Below the pieces are notes generated by a model. It made no database searches and was not told where the DNA came from. It worked only from the letters and a program-made list of their open reading frames with translations. From the NCBI RefSeq assembly GCF_910596095.1, contig NC_056540.1, positions 19,492,501 through 19,556,500 of the forward strand: DNA of 64,000 nucleotides, in the 5' to 3' direction. Numbering within the stretch: the stretch's first letter is position 1; every line of letters starts with the position of its first letter. Both the position numbers and the translations under genes were made by a program. This document shows positions 12,901 to 25,569 of this stretch, piece by piece. Source of the DNA: Thunnus maccoyii (taxonomy: Eukaryota; Chordata; Actinopteri; Scombriformes; Scombridae).

Positions 12901-15900
12901 GGACAGAGCTTCCCCTATTGACCCTGACGTGATTTGAACACACAACCTTCTGATCTGGAGTCAGACGGGCTACCGTTGCGCCACAGAGTCTGTTGTAAGC
13001 TGCTAATTAGTCAAATAATCAGCTGACAGACCAAGAACTAGAGGAAGGAATACATTTTTTCTATTTATATTTTCCAATTAATATTGTTTTGCGCAGGTTG
13101 TCTTGGTGGAAGAGGGAGGGAGGTAGATTTTCATAATTCTTCAACACACATGACTGTATTAGCAGTAAGCAATTTTAGGGGGGATGCCATCCCCCTTGTT
13201 AGCAAAATGACCAAAATGCATTCCCCTTGTTAACTTTCCATCCCCTAGTAGTACAGAGAGTGCAGGGGAAAAGGGGTTGTTTAGTTGAATATATTCATCT
13301 AGTCTGCCTCACTTATTGATCTTTTTCCTCACTGAGGTTTGTGCAAGTTAGATTCTGTGGCCCCGACCATGACTCTGAAATATCAGTAGCCTAACTGTGC
13401 TGTGTATTGATAAATCCATGACGCTGTTCTGATGTTCCGATCTGGAGTCAGACTCGCTACCGTTGCACCACAGAGTCTGTCACAGCACTAAATTGTCAGG
13501 TAATTAGCTGACAAATTGAAAACTAGAGGAAAGGATAAAAACATTTTCACCATATCTATTTTGTAATTTTTGCAGGTAGATTGTTATAGATTTTAGAAGC
13601 ACTGTGCAGTGAGTGTATCAGTAAGGCAGCAGTTACCAGAAGAACTAGACAGCATCACAAAAAGACAAAGTTTTTTCTTGTGAGTACAACAACACATGTT
13701 GCAAAACTTAAATTTTGACCCTGACGTGATTTGAACACGCAACTTTCCGATCTGACTTTATGACCTAAAGGGTCATTTTTCTTGAGAGGACAGGCTCTAA
13801 AAAATGATATGAAAACACAACCATCTAATCAAGTGCAAGAGACACAACTATTTGTTCACAGCGGTGGACAGCAGCAGCTGGTTAATGTTTGTCAATAGGA
13901 TAGGGATAGAACAGGTCTTTTTTGAAATGAAACATTTTTTGCCCAGGTTGTCTTGGTGGAAGAGTTTGCAGGTAGATTGTTATAGTTTTTAGAGGCATTG
14001 TGCAGTGAATGCACCAGTACTGCAGCTGGCTGGTCCTAGAAGAACTAGACAACAGCACATACAGACAAAGTTGTTGTTTGTAAGTGCAACAACACATTTA
14101 ATACACGTTGCAAAGCTTCAATTTTGACCCTGACGTGATTTGAACACGCAACCTTCTGATCTGGAGTCAGACGCGCTACCGTTGCGCCACAGAGTCTGTT
14201 TTAAACCTTGTAACAATAGGTTGTTTTTGGCATTGAAATTTACAACCTATAGGCAGTCCCGGCGTTATGGCCAGGCCATGGGGGCCAGGCTTGCCCATCC
14301 AGGAATCTGGCCCTCCCAGTAGAAGTCAGCATCAATGCTGTTTTAATGTACGGGCTTACTGAGAAAAAATAGAATAAAATTCACAGGGAGGAAAAAAAAA
14401 CTCAGGCTTCATTTGTACATTTTTTTGTCCATTTGTGATGTCTGGATTTAGAAGCAAAGGGAGACATCGCGTCGTGTTTAGTATCTCTGTTATTTTTCTT
14501 GGGAGGACAGGCTCCAAAAACAAGTGATATGACAACCATCTAATTGAGTGCAAGAGACACTACTATTAGTTCACAGCGTTGGACAGCAGCAGTTGATTCA
14601 CTGATCAGCTGGTTAATGTTTGTCGATATCGTATGTGTGATTTCCTGTGTTGAGCACCACAGAGTTCACGATAAAGGACAGAGCTTCCCATGTTGACCCT
14701 GACGTGATTTGAACACGCAACCTTCTGATCTGGAGTCAGACGCGCTACCGTTGCGCCACAGAGTCTGTTTAAAGCTGCTAATCAGTCAAATAATCAGTTG
14801 ACAAACCAAGAACTAGCGGAAAGGACAAAAATAACCATTTTTTTCTTTGTCTATTTTCTGACGAATATTGTTTTGTGCATGTTGTCTTGGTGGAAGAAGC
14901 AGGCAGGTAGATTTTCATAGTTCTTAAAAGCGCAGTACAATGACTGTATCAGCACTGTAGCAGACTGATCCCAGAAGAACTGGACAATTGCACGTAGCAT
15001 AATAAAAAAACAACAAATCCTCCAAATTACACAACCGCATAGGTCATTTGTACCTGCACTCCAGAACGACCCATTGGAGCGTAATATGCTACTTTCCAAA
15101 GCCCCTACGAATCACTTAGAAAATAATGATGTTTTATGATGTGACAATGTTGTGGTTAAGGTCTGGTTAGGTTTAGGCACAAAAACCACTTGGTTAGGGT
15201 TTCGGAAAGATCGTGATTTGCGTTAAAATGTTCACTTAAAATGTTGTTACTACTTTCTTAAAGTTAGGAAACCTTTGTGGTCATGGCAACAGTAAACATC
15301 ATGTTACAGTTTGTTTTGTTTTTTTTTAAAAAGTCCTGTCAGTTGGAAACGGGAAGTGAACTGTGGTCTGCTGCAGCTGAGTCCACTTTGTGCCAACATC
15401 TAGCCATCAACCCAACCCGCATCCTTGTAATAAGGAAGTCACCTTATATAGACGTCATCTAAACTGTGTCACTTCTCCAGGTCATAATTACTACGACCAC
15501 TAGATGGCATCTGTCACTCAAATGTAACAATAGTTCATTTTTGGCGACTGAACTTACGAAATATAGGGTCATTTGTCTTCGTAGGACAGGCTCAAAAAAA
15601 GTGATATGAAACCACAACCATCTAATCAAGTGCAAGAGGCACTACTATTAGTTCACAGTGTCAGACAGCAGGAGCTGGTTAATGTTTGTCAATATTATAT
15701 GTATGTCTTCCTCAGTTGAGTGGCAGAGTTCACGATAAAGGACAGAGCTTCCCATATTGACCCTGACGTGATTTGAACACGCAACCTTCTGATCTGGAGT
15801 CAGACGCGCTACCGTTGCGCCACAGAGTCTGTTTGAAGCTACTAATCAGTCAAATAATCAGCTGACAAACCAAGAACAAGTGTAAAGGACAAAAATAAAT

Positions 15901-18900
15901 TGATGATATGAAACCACAACCATCTAATCAAGTGCAAGAGGCACTACTATTAGTTCACAGTGTCAGACAGCAGGAGCTGGTTCACTGATCGGCTGGTTAA
16001 GGTTTGTTGATAACATCTGTATGATTTCCATGGTTGAGCACCACAGAGTTCAACAAGAGGGACAGAGCCTCTCATATTGACCCTGACGTGATTTGAACAC
16101 GCAACCTTCTGATCTGGAGTCAGACGCGCTACCGTTGCGCCACAGAGTCCACAGCAACAGCAACTAATCAATCAATTAGCTGACAAACTGAAAACTAGCG
16201 GAAAGGATAAAATATTTTCACCATATCTATTTTGAAATGAAACATTTTTGCCCAGGTTGTCTTGGTGGAAGAGTTTGTAGGTAGATTCTTATACTTTTTA
16301 AAAGCACTGTGCAATGAATGTAGCAGGCTGATCCCAGAAGAACTACACAGTAGCACATATAGACAAAGTTGTTGCTTGTAAGTGCAACAAGACATTTAAT
16401 ACATGTTACAAAGCTTAAAATTTGACCCTGACGTGATTTGAACACGCAACCTTCTGATCTGGAGTCAGACGCGCTACCATTGCGCCACAGAGTCTGTTTT
16501 AACCCTTTAAAAAGTCAAATAATCAGCTGACAAAACAAAAGCTAAGGGGAGAATAAAAACATTTTTGGTTTGTCATCTGTGCAACATTACAACGTTTATA
16601 AAGTTGGAGATGGAAGTAGAGAGTAAAAGAGGGCTGCTTAAATCACCTTTGAAATGCTATGACAGTACCGATCTGAAAGCAAAATTACTGATCTTGAGCT
16701 GATATAGAAATGACAATCATCTAATGAGGAAGGAGACACACCACTGTAACGTCATAGTGTGTGAGAGCAGCAGTTAGTTCATTGATCAGCTGGTTAATGT
16801 TTGTCGATATCATATGTATGACTGTGTTTGTAGACACTATATGTATGATTTCCTCTGTTGAGCACCACAGAGTTCAACATAAAGGGCAAAGGCTCTCATA
16901 TTGACCCTGACATGATTTCAACACGCAACCTTCTGATCTGGAGTCAGACGCGCTACCCTTGCGCCACAGAGTCTGCTTGAAGCTACTAATCAGTCAAATA
17001 ATCAGTTTACAAACCAAGAACTAGCAGAAAGGACAAACAGAACCATTTTTTTCTTTGTCTATTTTCTGACGAATATTGTTTTGTACATGTTGTCTTGGTG
17101 GAAGAAGCAGGCAGGTAGATTTTCATAGTTCTTAAAAGCGCAGTACAATGACTGTATCAGTACTGTAGCAGACTGATCCCAGAAGAACTGGACAATTGCA
17201 CGTAGCATAATAAAAAAACAACAAATCCTCCAAATTACACAACCGCATAGATCATTTGTACCTGCACTCCAGAACGACCCATTGGAGCGTAATATGCTAC
17301 TTTCCAAAGCCCCTACGAATCACTTAAAAAATAATGATGTTTTATGATGTGACGATGTTGTGGTTAAGGTCTGGTTAGGTTTAGGCACAAAAACCACTTG
17401 GTTAGGGTTTGAGAAAGATCATGGTTTGTGTCAAAATGTTCACTTGAAACGTTGTTACTACTTTCTTAAAGTTAGGAAACCTTTGTTGTCATGGCAACAG
17501 TAAACATCATGTTACAGTTTTTTTTTTTTAAAGTCCTGACTGTCAGTTGGAAACGGGAAGTGAACTGTGGTCTGCTGCAGCTAAGTCCACTTTTTCCCAC
17601 CATCTAGCCATCAACCCATCTAAACTGTGTCACTTCTCCAGGTCATAATTACTACGACCACTAGATGGCATCTGTCACTCAAATGTAACAATAGTTCATT
17701 TTTGGCGACTGAACTTACGAAATATAGGGTCATTTGTCTTCGTAGGACAGGCTCTAAAAAAGTGATATGAAAAAACAACCATCTAATCAAGTGCAAGAGG
17801 CACTACTATTAGTTCACAGCATCAGACAGCAGGAGCTGAGTAATGTTTGTCAATATTATATGTATGTCTTCCTCAGTTGAGTAGCAGAGTTCACGATAAA
17901 GGACAGCGCCTCCCATGTTGACCCTGACGTGATTTGAACACGCAACCTTCTGATCTGGAGTCAGACGCGCTACCGTTGCGCCACAGAGTCTGCTTTAAGC
18001 TACTAATCAGTCAAATAATCAGTTTACAAACCAAGAACTAGCGGAAAGGACAAACATAACCATTTTTTTCTTTGTCTATTTTCTGATTAATATTGTTTTG
18101 TGCAGGTTGTCTTGGTGGAAGAAGCAGGCAGGTAGATTTTCATAGTTCTTAAAAGCGCAGTACAATGACTGTATCAGTACTGTAGCAGACTGATCCCAGA
18201 AGAACTGGACAATTGCACGTAGCATAATAAAAAAACAAGTCCTCCAAATTACACGACCGCATATGTCGTTTGTACCTGCACTCCAGAACGACCCATTGGA
18301 TCGTAATATGCCACTTTCCAAAACCCCTACGAATCACTTAGAAAATAATGATGTTTTATGATGTGACAATGTTGTGGTTAAGGTCTGGTTAGGTTTAGGC
18401 ACAAAAACCACTTGGTTAGGGTTTGAGAAAGATCATGGTTTGTGTCAAAATGTTCACTTGAAACGTTGTTACTAATTTCTTAAAGTTGGGAAACCTTTGT
18501 CGGTATGGCAACAGTAAACACCATGTTACAGGTTTTTTTTTAAAAGTCCTGACTGTCAGTTGGAGACGGAAAGTGAACTGTGGTCTGCTGCAGCTAAGTC
18601 CACTTTTTTCCACCATCTAGCCATCAACCCAACCCGTCTCCTCATAACAACAAAGTCACCTTATATAGACGTCATCTAAACTTTGTCACTTCTCCAGGTC
18701 ATAATTACTACGACCACTAGATGGCATCTGTCACTCAAATGTAACAATAGTTCATTTTTTGCGTCTGAACTTACGAAATATAGGGTCATTTGTCTTCGTA
18801 GGACAGGCTCTAAAAAAGTGATATGAAACCACAACCATCTAATCAAGTGCAAGAGGCACTACTATTATTTCACAGTGTCAGACAGCAGGAGCTGGTTCAC

Positions 18901-21900
18901 TGATCGGCTGGTTAAGGTTTATTGATAACATCTGTATGTTTTCCATGGTTGAGCACCACAGAGTTCAACATAAAGGGCAAAGGCTCTCATATTGACCCTG
19001 ACGTGATTTGAACACGCAACCTTCTGATCTGGAGTCAGACGCGCTACCGTTGCGCCACAGAGTCTGTTTTTAACCTTCTAACAATGTAACAATAGGTTGT
19101 TTTCGGCATTGAAATTTACAACTTATTCGCAGTCCCGGTGTTATGGCCAGGCCATGGGGGCCAGGCTTGCCCATCCAGGAATCTGGCCCTCCCAGTAGAA
19201 GTCAGCATCAATGCTGTTTTAATGTACGGGCTTACTGAGAAAAAATAGAATAAAATTCACAGGGAGGAAAAAAAAACTCAGGCTTCATTTGTAAATTTTT
19301 TTGTCCATTTGTGATGTCTGGATTTAGAAGCAAAGTGAGACATCGCGTCGTGTTTAGTATCTCTGTTATTTTTCTTGGGAGGACAGGCTCCAAAAACAAG
19401 TGATATGAAAACCAATTGAGTGCAAGAGACACTACTATTAGTTCACAGCGTTGGACAGCAGCAGTTGATTCACTAATCAGCTGGTTAATGTTTGTCGATA
19501 TCATATGTATGACTGTGTTTGTAGATAATATATGTATGATTTCCTGTGTTGAGTACCACAGAGTTCACGATAAAGGACAGAGTTTCCCATATTGACCCTG
19601 ACGTGATTTGAACACGCAACCTTCTGATCTGGAGTCAGACGCGCTACCGTTGCGCCACAGAGTCTGTTTTGAACCTTTAAAAAGTCGACTAATCAGCTCA
19701 TAAAATAAAAACTAAGGTGAAGGATAAAAACATTTTGTGTTTGTCATCAGTGCAACATTACATCCTTTATAAACTTGGAGGTGGAAGTAGAGAGAGAAAA
19801 ACGGCTGCTTAAATCATTTTTGAGATGCAATGACAGTTTGGAAATCTAAAGTGCAATAGTTTCAGCACATCAGTTAAGTACTGATCTGGAAGCAAAATGA
19901 CTGATCCTGAAGTGATATAGAAATAACAATCATGTAATGAGGATGGAGACACACCACTGTAACGTCATAGTGTCTGAGAGCAGCAGTTGGTTCATTGATC
20001 AGCTGGTTAATGTTTGTTGATATCATATGTATGACTGTGTTTGTAGATACTATATGTATAATTTCCTCTGTTGAGCACCACAGAGTTCAACATAAAGGAC
20101 AGAGCTTCCCATATTGACCCTGACGTGATTTGAACACGCAACCTTCTGATCTGGAGTCAGACGCGCTACCGTTGCGCCACAGAGTCTGTTTTATACTACT
20201 AACCAGTCGACTCATCAGCCGACAAACCAAACACTGGTGGGAGAGATTAAATGAATAGAAGTGTATGTTATGTAAGTCAGTTCAACTATCAGTTTAATAA
20301 ATTAATTGTTCAGTGATTCAGATGTAATTTTACTACAACAGACACTCATCTCCAGTTTTATGGACATACAGGATTTCCAGGAGAATACAATTAACAGTCC
20401 AGTGAATCAGAAGTCACTTTTTTGTAACAGTCCAACATCATAACCCTGATTAACTTGGAGATGAAGGGTCATATACCATTAAAACCTGCTCACCTTGCAC
20501 AGATGTCCTGTGTGAAATGATGAGGTCAACAGTCAACAAACCCACAGTGTGGATCCTACATGAATAATCCCCACATTTGAACATAAGGAGATGACAGATC
20601 CTGAAGACACATACCGACTCTGATGTAATTTGAACAGACAACCTTCTGATCTGAAGTCAAACATCCTACTATTGCACCATGGAGTCAGTTTTAAGCTTTT
20701 ACCTGGTGAACTAATCAGCTGAATCAAACAAAACTAGGGGAAGGATAAAAAAGTTGGAAGTAGAGAGTGAAAGAGGGCTGCATAAATCACTTACAGTTCT
20801 TCAGTAACAAAACTAATGATTTTCACAAACCCTCTGCTCTCTGTTATCTCCACAGACATCCGTCGCCCTGAGGAGCTCTCGCTCCTTCGACCCGTAGAGG
20901 AGAAGAAGAAGAAGAAAGATAAAGACTCGGCTGAAGAGATTTACGACCTGACCGAGGTGCCCCTCTCCTCGGGTACACTCATCACACTTCATTCACACTC
21001 CAGGCAAAACATTTCATGGCTTTGACTGATGCAGGATGTTTACAATCCTTTAAAAATGATAGAATAGCAGATTTCATGTACTGCCACAATTTAACCTCAT
21101 GTTTATCAATAAGCAGATTTTTATAACTGACTTTGAATCAGTGCAGTGTTGCCATTACCCCAGTATGTAGTTTTTTCAGCATAGTCATAGCCAATCAGGT
21201 GTATTATATAAGGTAACAATAATCACTGAAAAATCTTGCTTTTGTAGAGTCAGTTATGCCTCCGAGAAACAATTAAAGAAACAATTAAAAAAATAACTGG
21301 TATTTGGCATGAGCTCCTCAAAGAGTTTTATTCGCACAAATTGAGCCATATATTATAATATGTATATTGTATATTGAGAGGTCAGATTTTGAAGTCTACA
21401 AACTCTTGGGAAAACTGGAGTTAACTGTTATTGTACACTTCCTTTGCAGCATCCCGGCCCAGTTTGTATAACGGCATGCCGGCTCATTTTGCTGACTCGA
21501 CCCAGATGGAGGACATCTACAAGATGCTGTCAGTCACCCAGCCTCCCCCTGCTCCTGAGACCATAGCCAAGCAGTACCGCCCAGCCAGTGTGGTGGACAA
21601 GGCCCACATCCATGGCAGGTATGACTACACCCATACCTGTACAGTAATCCCCTCCTTTAAAAGGGGGCGTATCATGCCTCTTGTGATTCTCTGAGTCCAG
21701 CGTTCATGGAGATTCAAGAAAAAAAATTTAAGGGATTAAATGTTATGTTGTCATTGCACAGTGTTTTTACCCCTCACTGGGCCAACTCTGTAATCATACA
21801 ACTATCTTGACTTGTCTGATGACGTGGACTCTCGCAAGTCGCAAACATGGGAATCATTCCCTTCTTTCCCATCAATCCTATATGACATGAACGCAGCAGA

Positions 21901-23174
21901 AGTCTATGGAAAAGCTAGACTGCTAGTTGATGATTTTTAAGACAAGAACAAAAATGTGAAAACTGTGCTCAATAATCTCACCGTTTTTACTTTTCAAACA
22001 CATATTATACTTGAAATTGTTCCCAAAACCCACAGAAGTTACATTTCTTTAGTTCTAACCTTTAATTGATGAGTAGAGTGTTGTCAAACTCTCTTTCACT
22101 GCCATTGAAAGCTTTTCTTCACTTTCCACTTTAAACTAACAGATACTCCTTTGATTTAAACACTGTGTACTTGTATAATATATCATCATGTTTGACTTCT
22201 CTGGCTGTCACTCACAAAGTAAAGAAAAAAATCAAAGCAACAAGTTATATTTTTTAAGCGTTTATTGTCTGAATGAGGGCTGTCATTACTCAGGCCAAAC
22301 AGCTGCATGTTGTTTGGCTAATTAGACTTCTCCTCGGGAAAGTAAGCACTTGTGTACACCAATTACCTGGGAGGCATGTTGGTTCAGTGATTATCGCTGT
22401 TGCCTCACAAAAAGAGGGACCCTGGTTTGATCTTAATTGCAGCAAACTTCCCTGTTGGCTAAAAGATGCTCCCGTTGTTACCCCTTTACCAAAGCACGGA
22501 CCTGATAATTGAGGTTGGGTGATTTAACACAAGTTTCTGTCTATTCTGCTGTCACGGGTTGTTAAGCTAATTAAACATATTCTCAAGAACGTGTGTGTTT
22601 GTGCTTTGCATACATTGTAGTCCAGCTTTTAAAGCAGCTGCCACCTAACAGAGAGCTCTTCATACTTCACTCTACTGTAGCTATTATGCATGTTGGCTGA
22701 GAAAGATACCACCACTGTCCTATAACTGTATTATAACTGGAGCTGTTTGATGGGAGATTTCTCAGCTCTGTCATATACACTGAAGTGCTATGCATTCAGC
22801 TAAAGCACACTCAGACTGTATTTAAACTGTATATAAATAGTATTTTTGATTTTCTCTCTTCTGCCTTTCTCGAGTTTAAGTTTAAATTTTAGTTTCCACA
22901 TGAATACGTAATAAGCTTAAAAGGAAGTATGAGACACAATGTATTAAAAAACATTGCAATACATAAAATAAATGTTGATTACCCTAGCAGAAATAAGTCA
23001 AGTGGAAAATATATCTCACATAAATGCATAAGAATTTACATAAGAGCTCATATATTCTCTGTCTGTCTCTCAGGTGGTTGGACTCATCCCGTTGTCTCAT
23101 GCAGCAGGGCATCCAAGAAAACGACCGACTCTGGCTTCGCTTCAAATACTTTGCCTTCTATGATATGGAACCCA

Positions 23175-23216
<42 letters not shown>

Positions 23217-25533
23217 CCATGTTGTTTTTATATACTGTGTGTTTGACATTACATCACTTGACCTTCCTCTATGTGATTTTTGTTTTTTCAGTACGATGTA
23301 GTGCGTCTGACCCAGCTGTATGAGCAGGCCCGCTGGGCTATCCTGCTGGAGGACATTGACTGCACCGAGGAGGAGATGATGCTGTTTGGAGCGCTGCAGG
23401 TAGATCAGATACATACACACTAAAGAAAGTGGCCATTTCCCTCATGAGACTCTTAAATGTTACACATCACAGTATTTAAAATGTGCCTCTATTTATATAC
23501 AAATATGATCAAAGATGTTTAATATAGATTTGCTTTTTTTATTTAGTTTGACAAGTTAAATATAAAAATATAGATTAGATTTTTATAAATGCATCTCTAG
23601 ACTTGGCAGAATTTTAAAAACTGTTGTTGTCGACCAATCAAATGTCCAAAAAAAGCAGATTCAGTCTTCAAATTTAGTCAAAAATTCCACAGGAAAACTC
23701 CAAATCTGAGGAATCAAATTATGTTCGACAACAAATCCATGAAAACTGCATTTAGAGCAGAATAATGAAACAACTGTGTAGGTTTTCTATTTTAGACTTG
23801 TAGCCAGTCTAAGTTTCTTATAAAGAACTGATCTAATCTGAGTATCCAGATTATACAGGCAGTAATTGCACACAGTTTGAGCTGTTCTCTCCTTTAACAT
23901 CCAGTACATAGTTAAAATAATTTGGTCTCTCTGCTCTCTCACACACAAACTCGTATAGTACCACATCAGTAAGGTGTCTCAGTCGGAGCCCCAGATGATA
24001 AGCTCCAATGCAGCCATGGACGACCTGGAGTCAGCGCTGCAGTCCCTGGAGGTCAAGATGGAGGGAGAGAGCAGCACCGCGTCCGAAATGCTGGTCAGAC
24101 ATATTAGATGCGTTTTTCTGACAATGAGAGTCACCTCATGTCCAAATTAGGGTGAAGTTGTCTCATCCTAATGCTTACAGATGTGGTAGATACTGACTCA
24201 GTTATTTATGCCTTTATGTTAAAACCTCCACTTCAGTTGCATCCTTTTAAGATGTCATTATTTTGCTATTGGTGGGTCCACAATTAGTATTAATTTAAGT
24301 AATCATAATGCATTTACTTTCTTACCTGCAATGATTTTGGCTATAGATTATATCTCTGTTAGGACTAAAACACAAGCAAATAAGGATTCTATATAGAAGA
24401 TAATTCAAACAAGAATTTTCTATTGCTGTTCATGTGATCAAGATAGAAATGACATAAACTGAAATGAATGAAAAAACTTTTGTTCTTCATCCAGGAAAAC
24501 ATGACTGCACCAGAACTCAACGACTATCTGAAACTATTCAGGTGAGGTTAATTTTCCAACTACTCAAATACTCTTTGGTACACGTGAATTGAATTCTTTT
24601 AAAACTAAATACAACAGCTAAAGTATAAGCATGCTGCTGCTGATGACTTTATTGTCATTGCATGGCAGTACAACGAGACTGATGGTGTCACTTTCTGAAA
24701 GGTGCTGATAAGAACAGAATAGAACTACAAGAATAAATAAGTAAAAAAACAACACTCTTGAATATACATGATTCATAAATACACCTCAGATACATGTCGT
24801 ACATTCACCCATCTATTTTTGTGTACTTTCTCTACATGCATACATTTATGTATACATACATATTAGCTCCTATAGTTACACGCATACATATCAAGTAAAA
24901 AAAAAAAAACTAGCAGTGACGGTAAACGCACAGACATTCACAGGTTATTGTATGGTGAGTATTGCACATGAATAAAGCAGTAAAACATGAAGAGGGTGTG
25001 TGTTGAGGGGATGTCAGGAGGGAAGAGGGTTCAGTTCTCTAGTAGCTCTGGGGCAAAAACTATTCAGGAGTCTCGAGGTGCAGGTCTTGATAGACCTGTA
25101 GCGCCTTCAAGAGGGGACCAGGGCAAAAGCATACTGTTTGTCTCCATTTCCTCTTCCTGAGATATGAAACTCTAAGTTAAAATCAAGAAAAGCAACAATT
25201 TTTCTGAAAAACAAAAGCATATATCTGTGATGTTTACATTTTCAGTTTTGGTGAAAATGAGTGATGTGACTGTGTGTTTTAGGCCGAAGAGGTTGACTCT
25301 GAAAGGATACAAGCAGTACTGGTTCAAGTTCCAGGACACCTCCATCTCTTATTTCAAGAGCAAAGAGGAGAGCATCGGAGAGCCCATTCAACAGATTAAC
25401 CTCAAAGGTACAGAATATATTACTGTACTTTTAATAATTATTATTATTATAACTTCCCTCTATCTTAACCTCTATATCAACAACAATGAACTCCGTAATC
25501 ATTAAGTATGTGTGTATTAGTTTATGATGATCA

Positions 25534-25569
<36 letters not shown>

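Noticed and set aside
14851-18321. A conserved minus-strand reading frame of 81-82 codons repeated three times (about 14851, 17059 and 18076), which could look like a small gene family
   Set aside because: It lies wholly in the duplicated array spacer B and a dispersed fish repeat. Its conservation is explained by recent duplication, and the peptide matches nothing known.
15160-18430. GGTTAGG/TTAGGGTT phrases suggesting internal telomere repeats
   Set aside because: They are not tandem TTAGGG units. They are part of a common fish interspersed repeat with GGTTAGGTTTAGGCACAAAA.
20615-20686. A selenocysteine tRNA because of the TCA anticodon
   Set aside because: tRNA-Sec is about 90 nt with a long variable arm and long acceptor stem. 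This copy is 72 nt and clearly a decayed tRNA-Trp.
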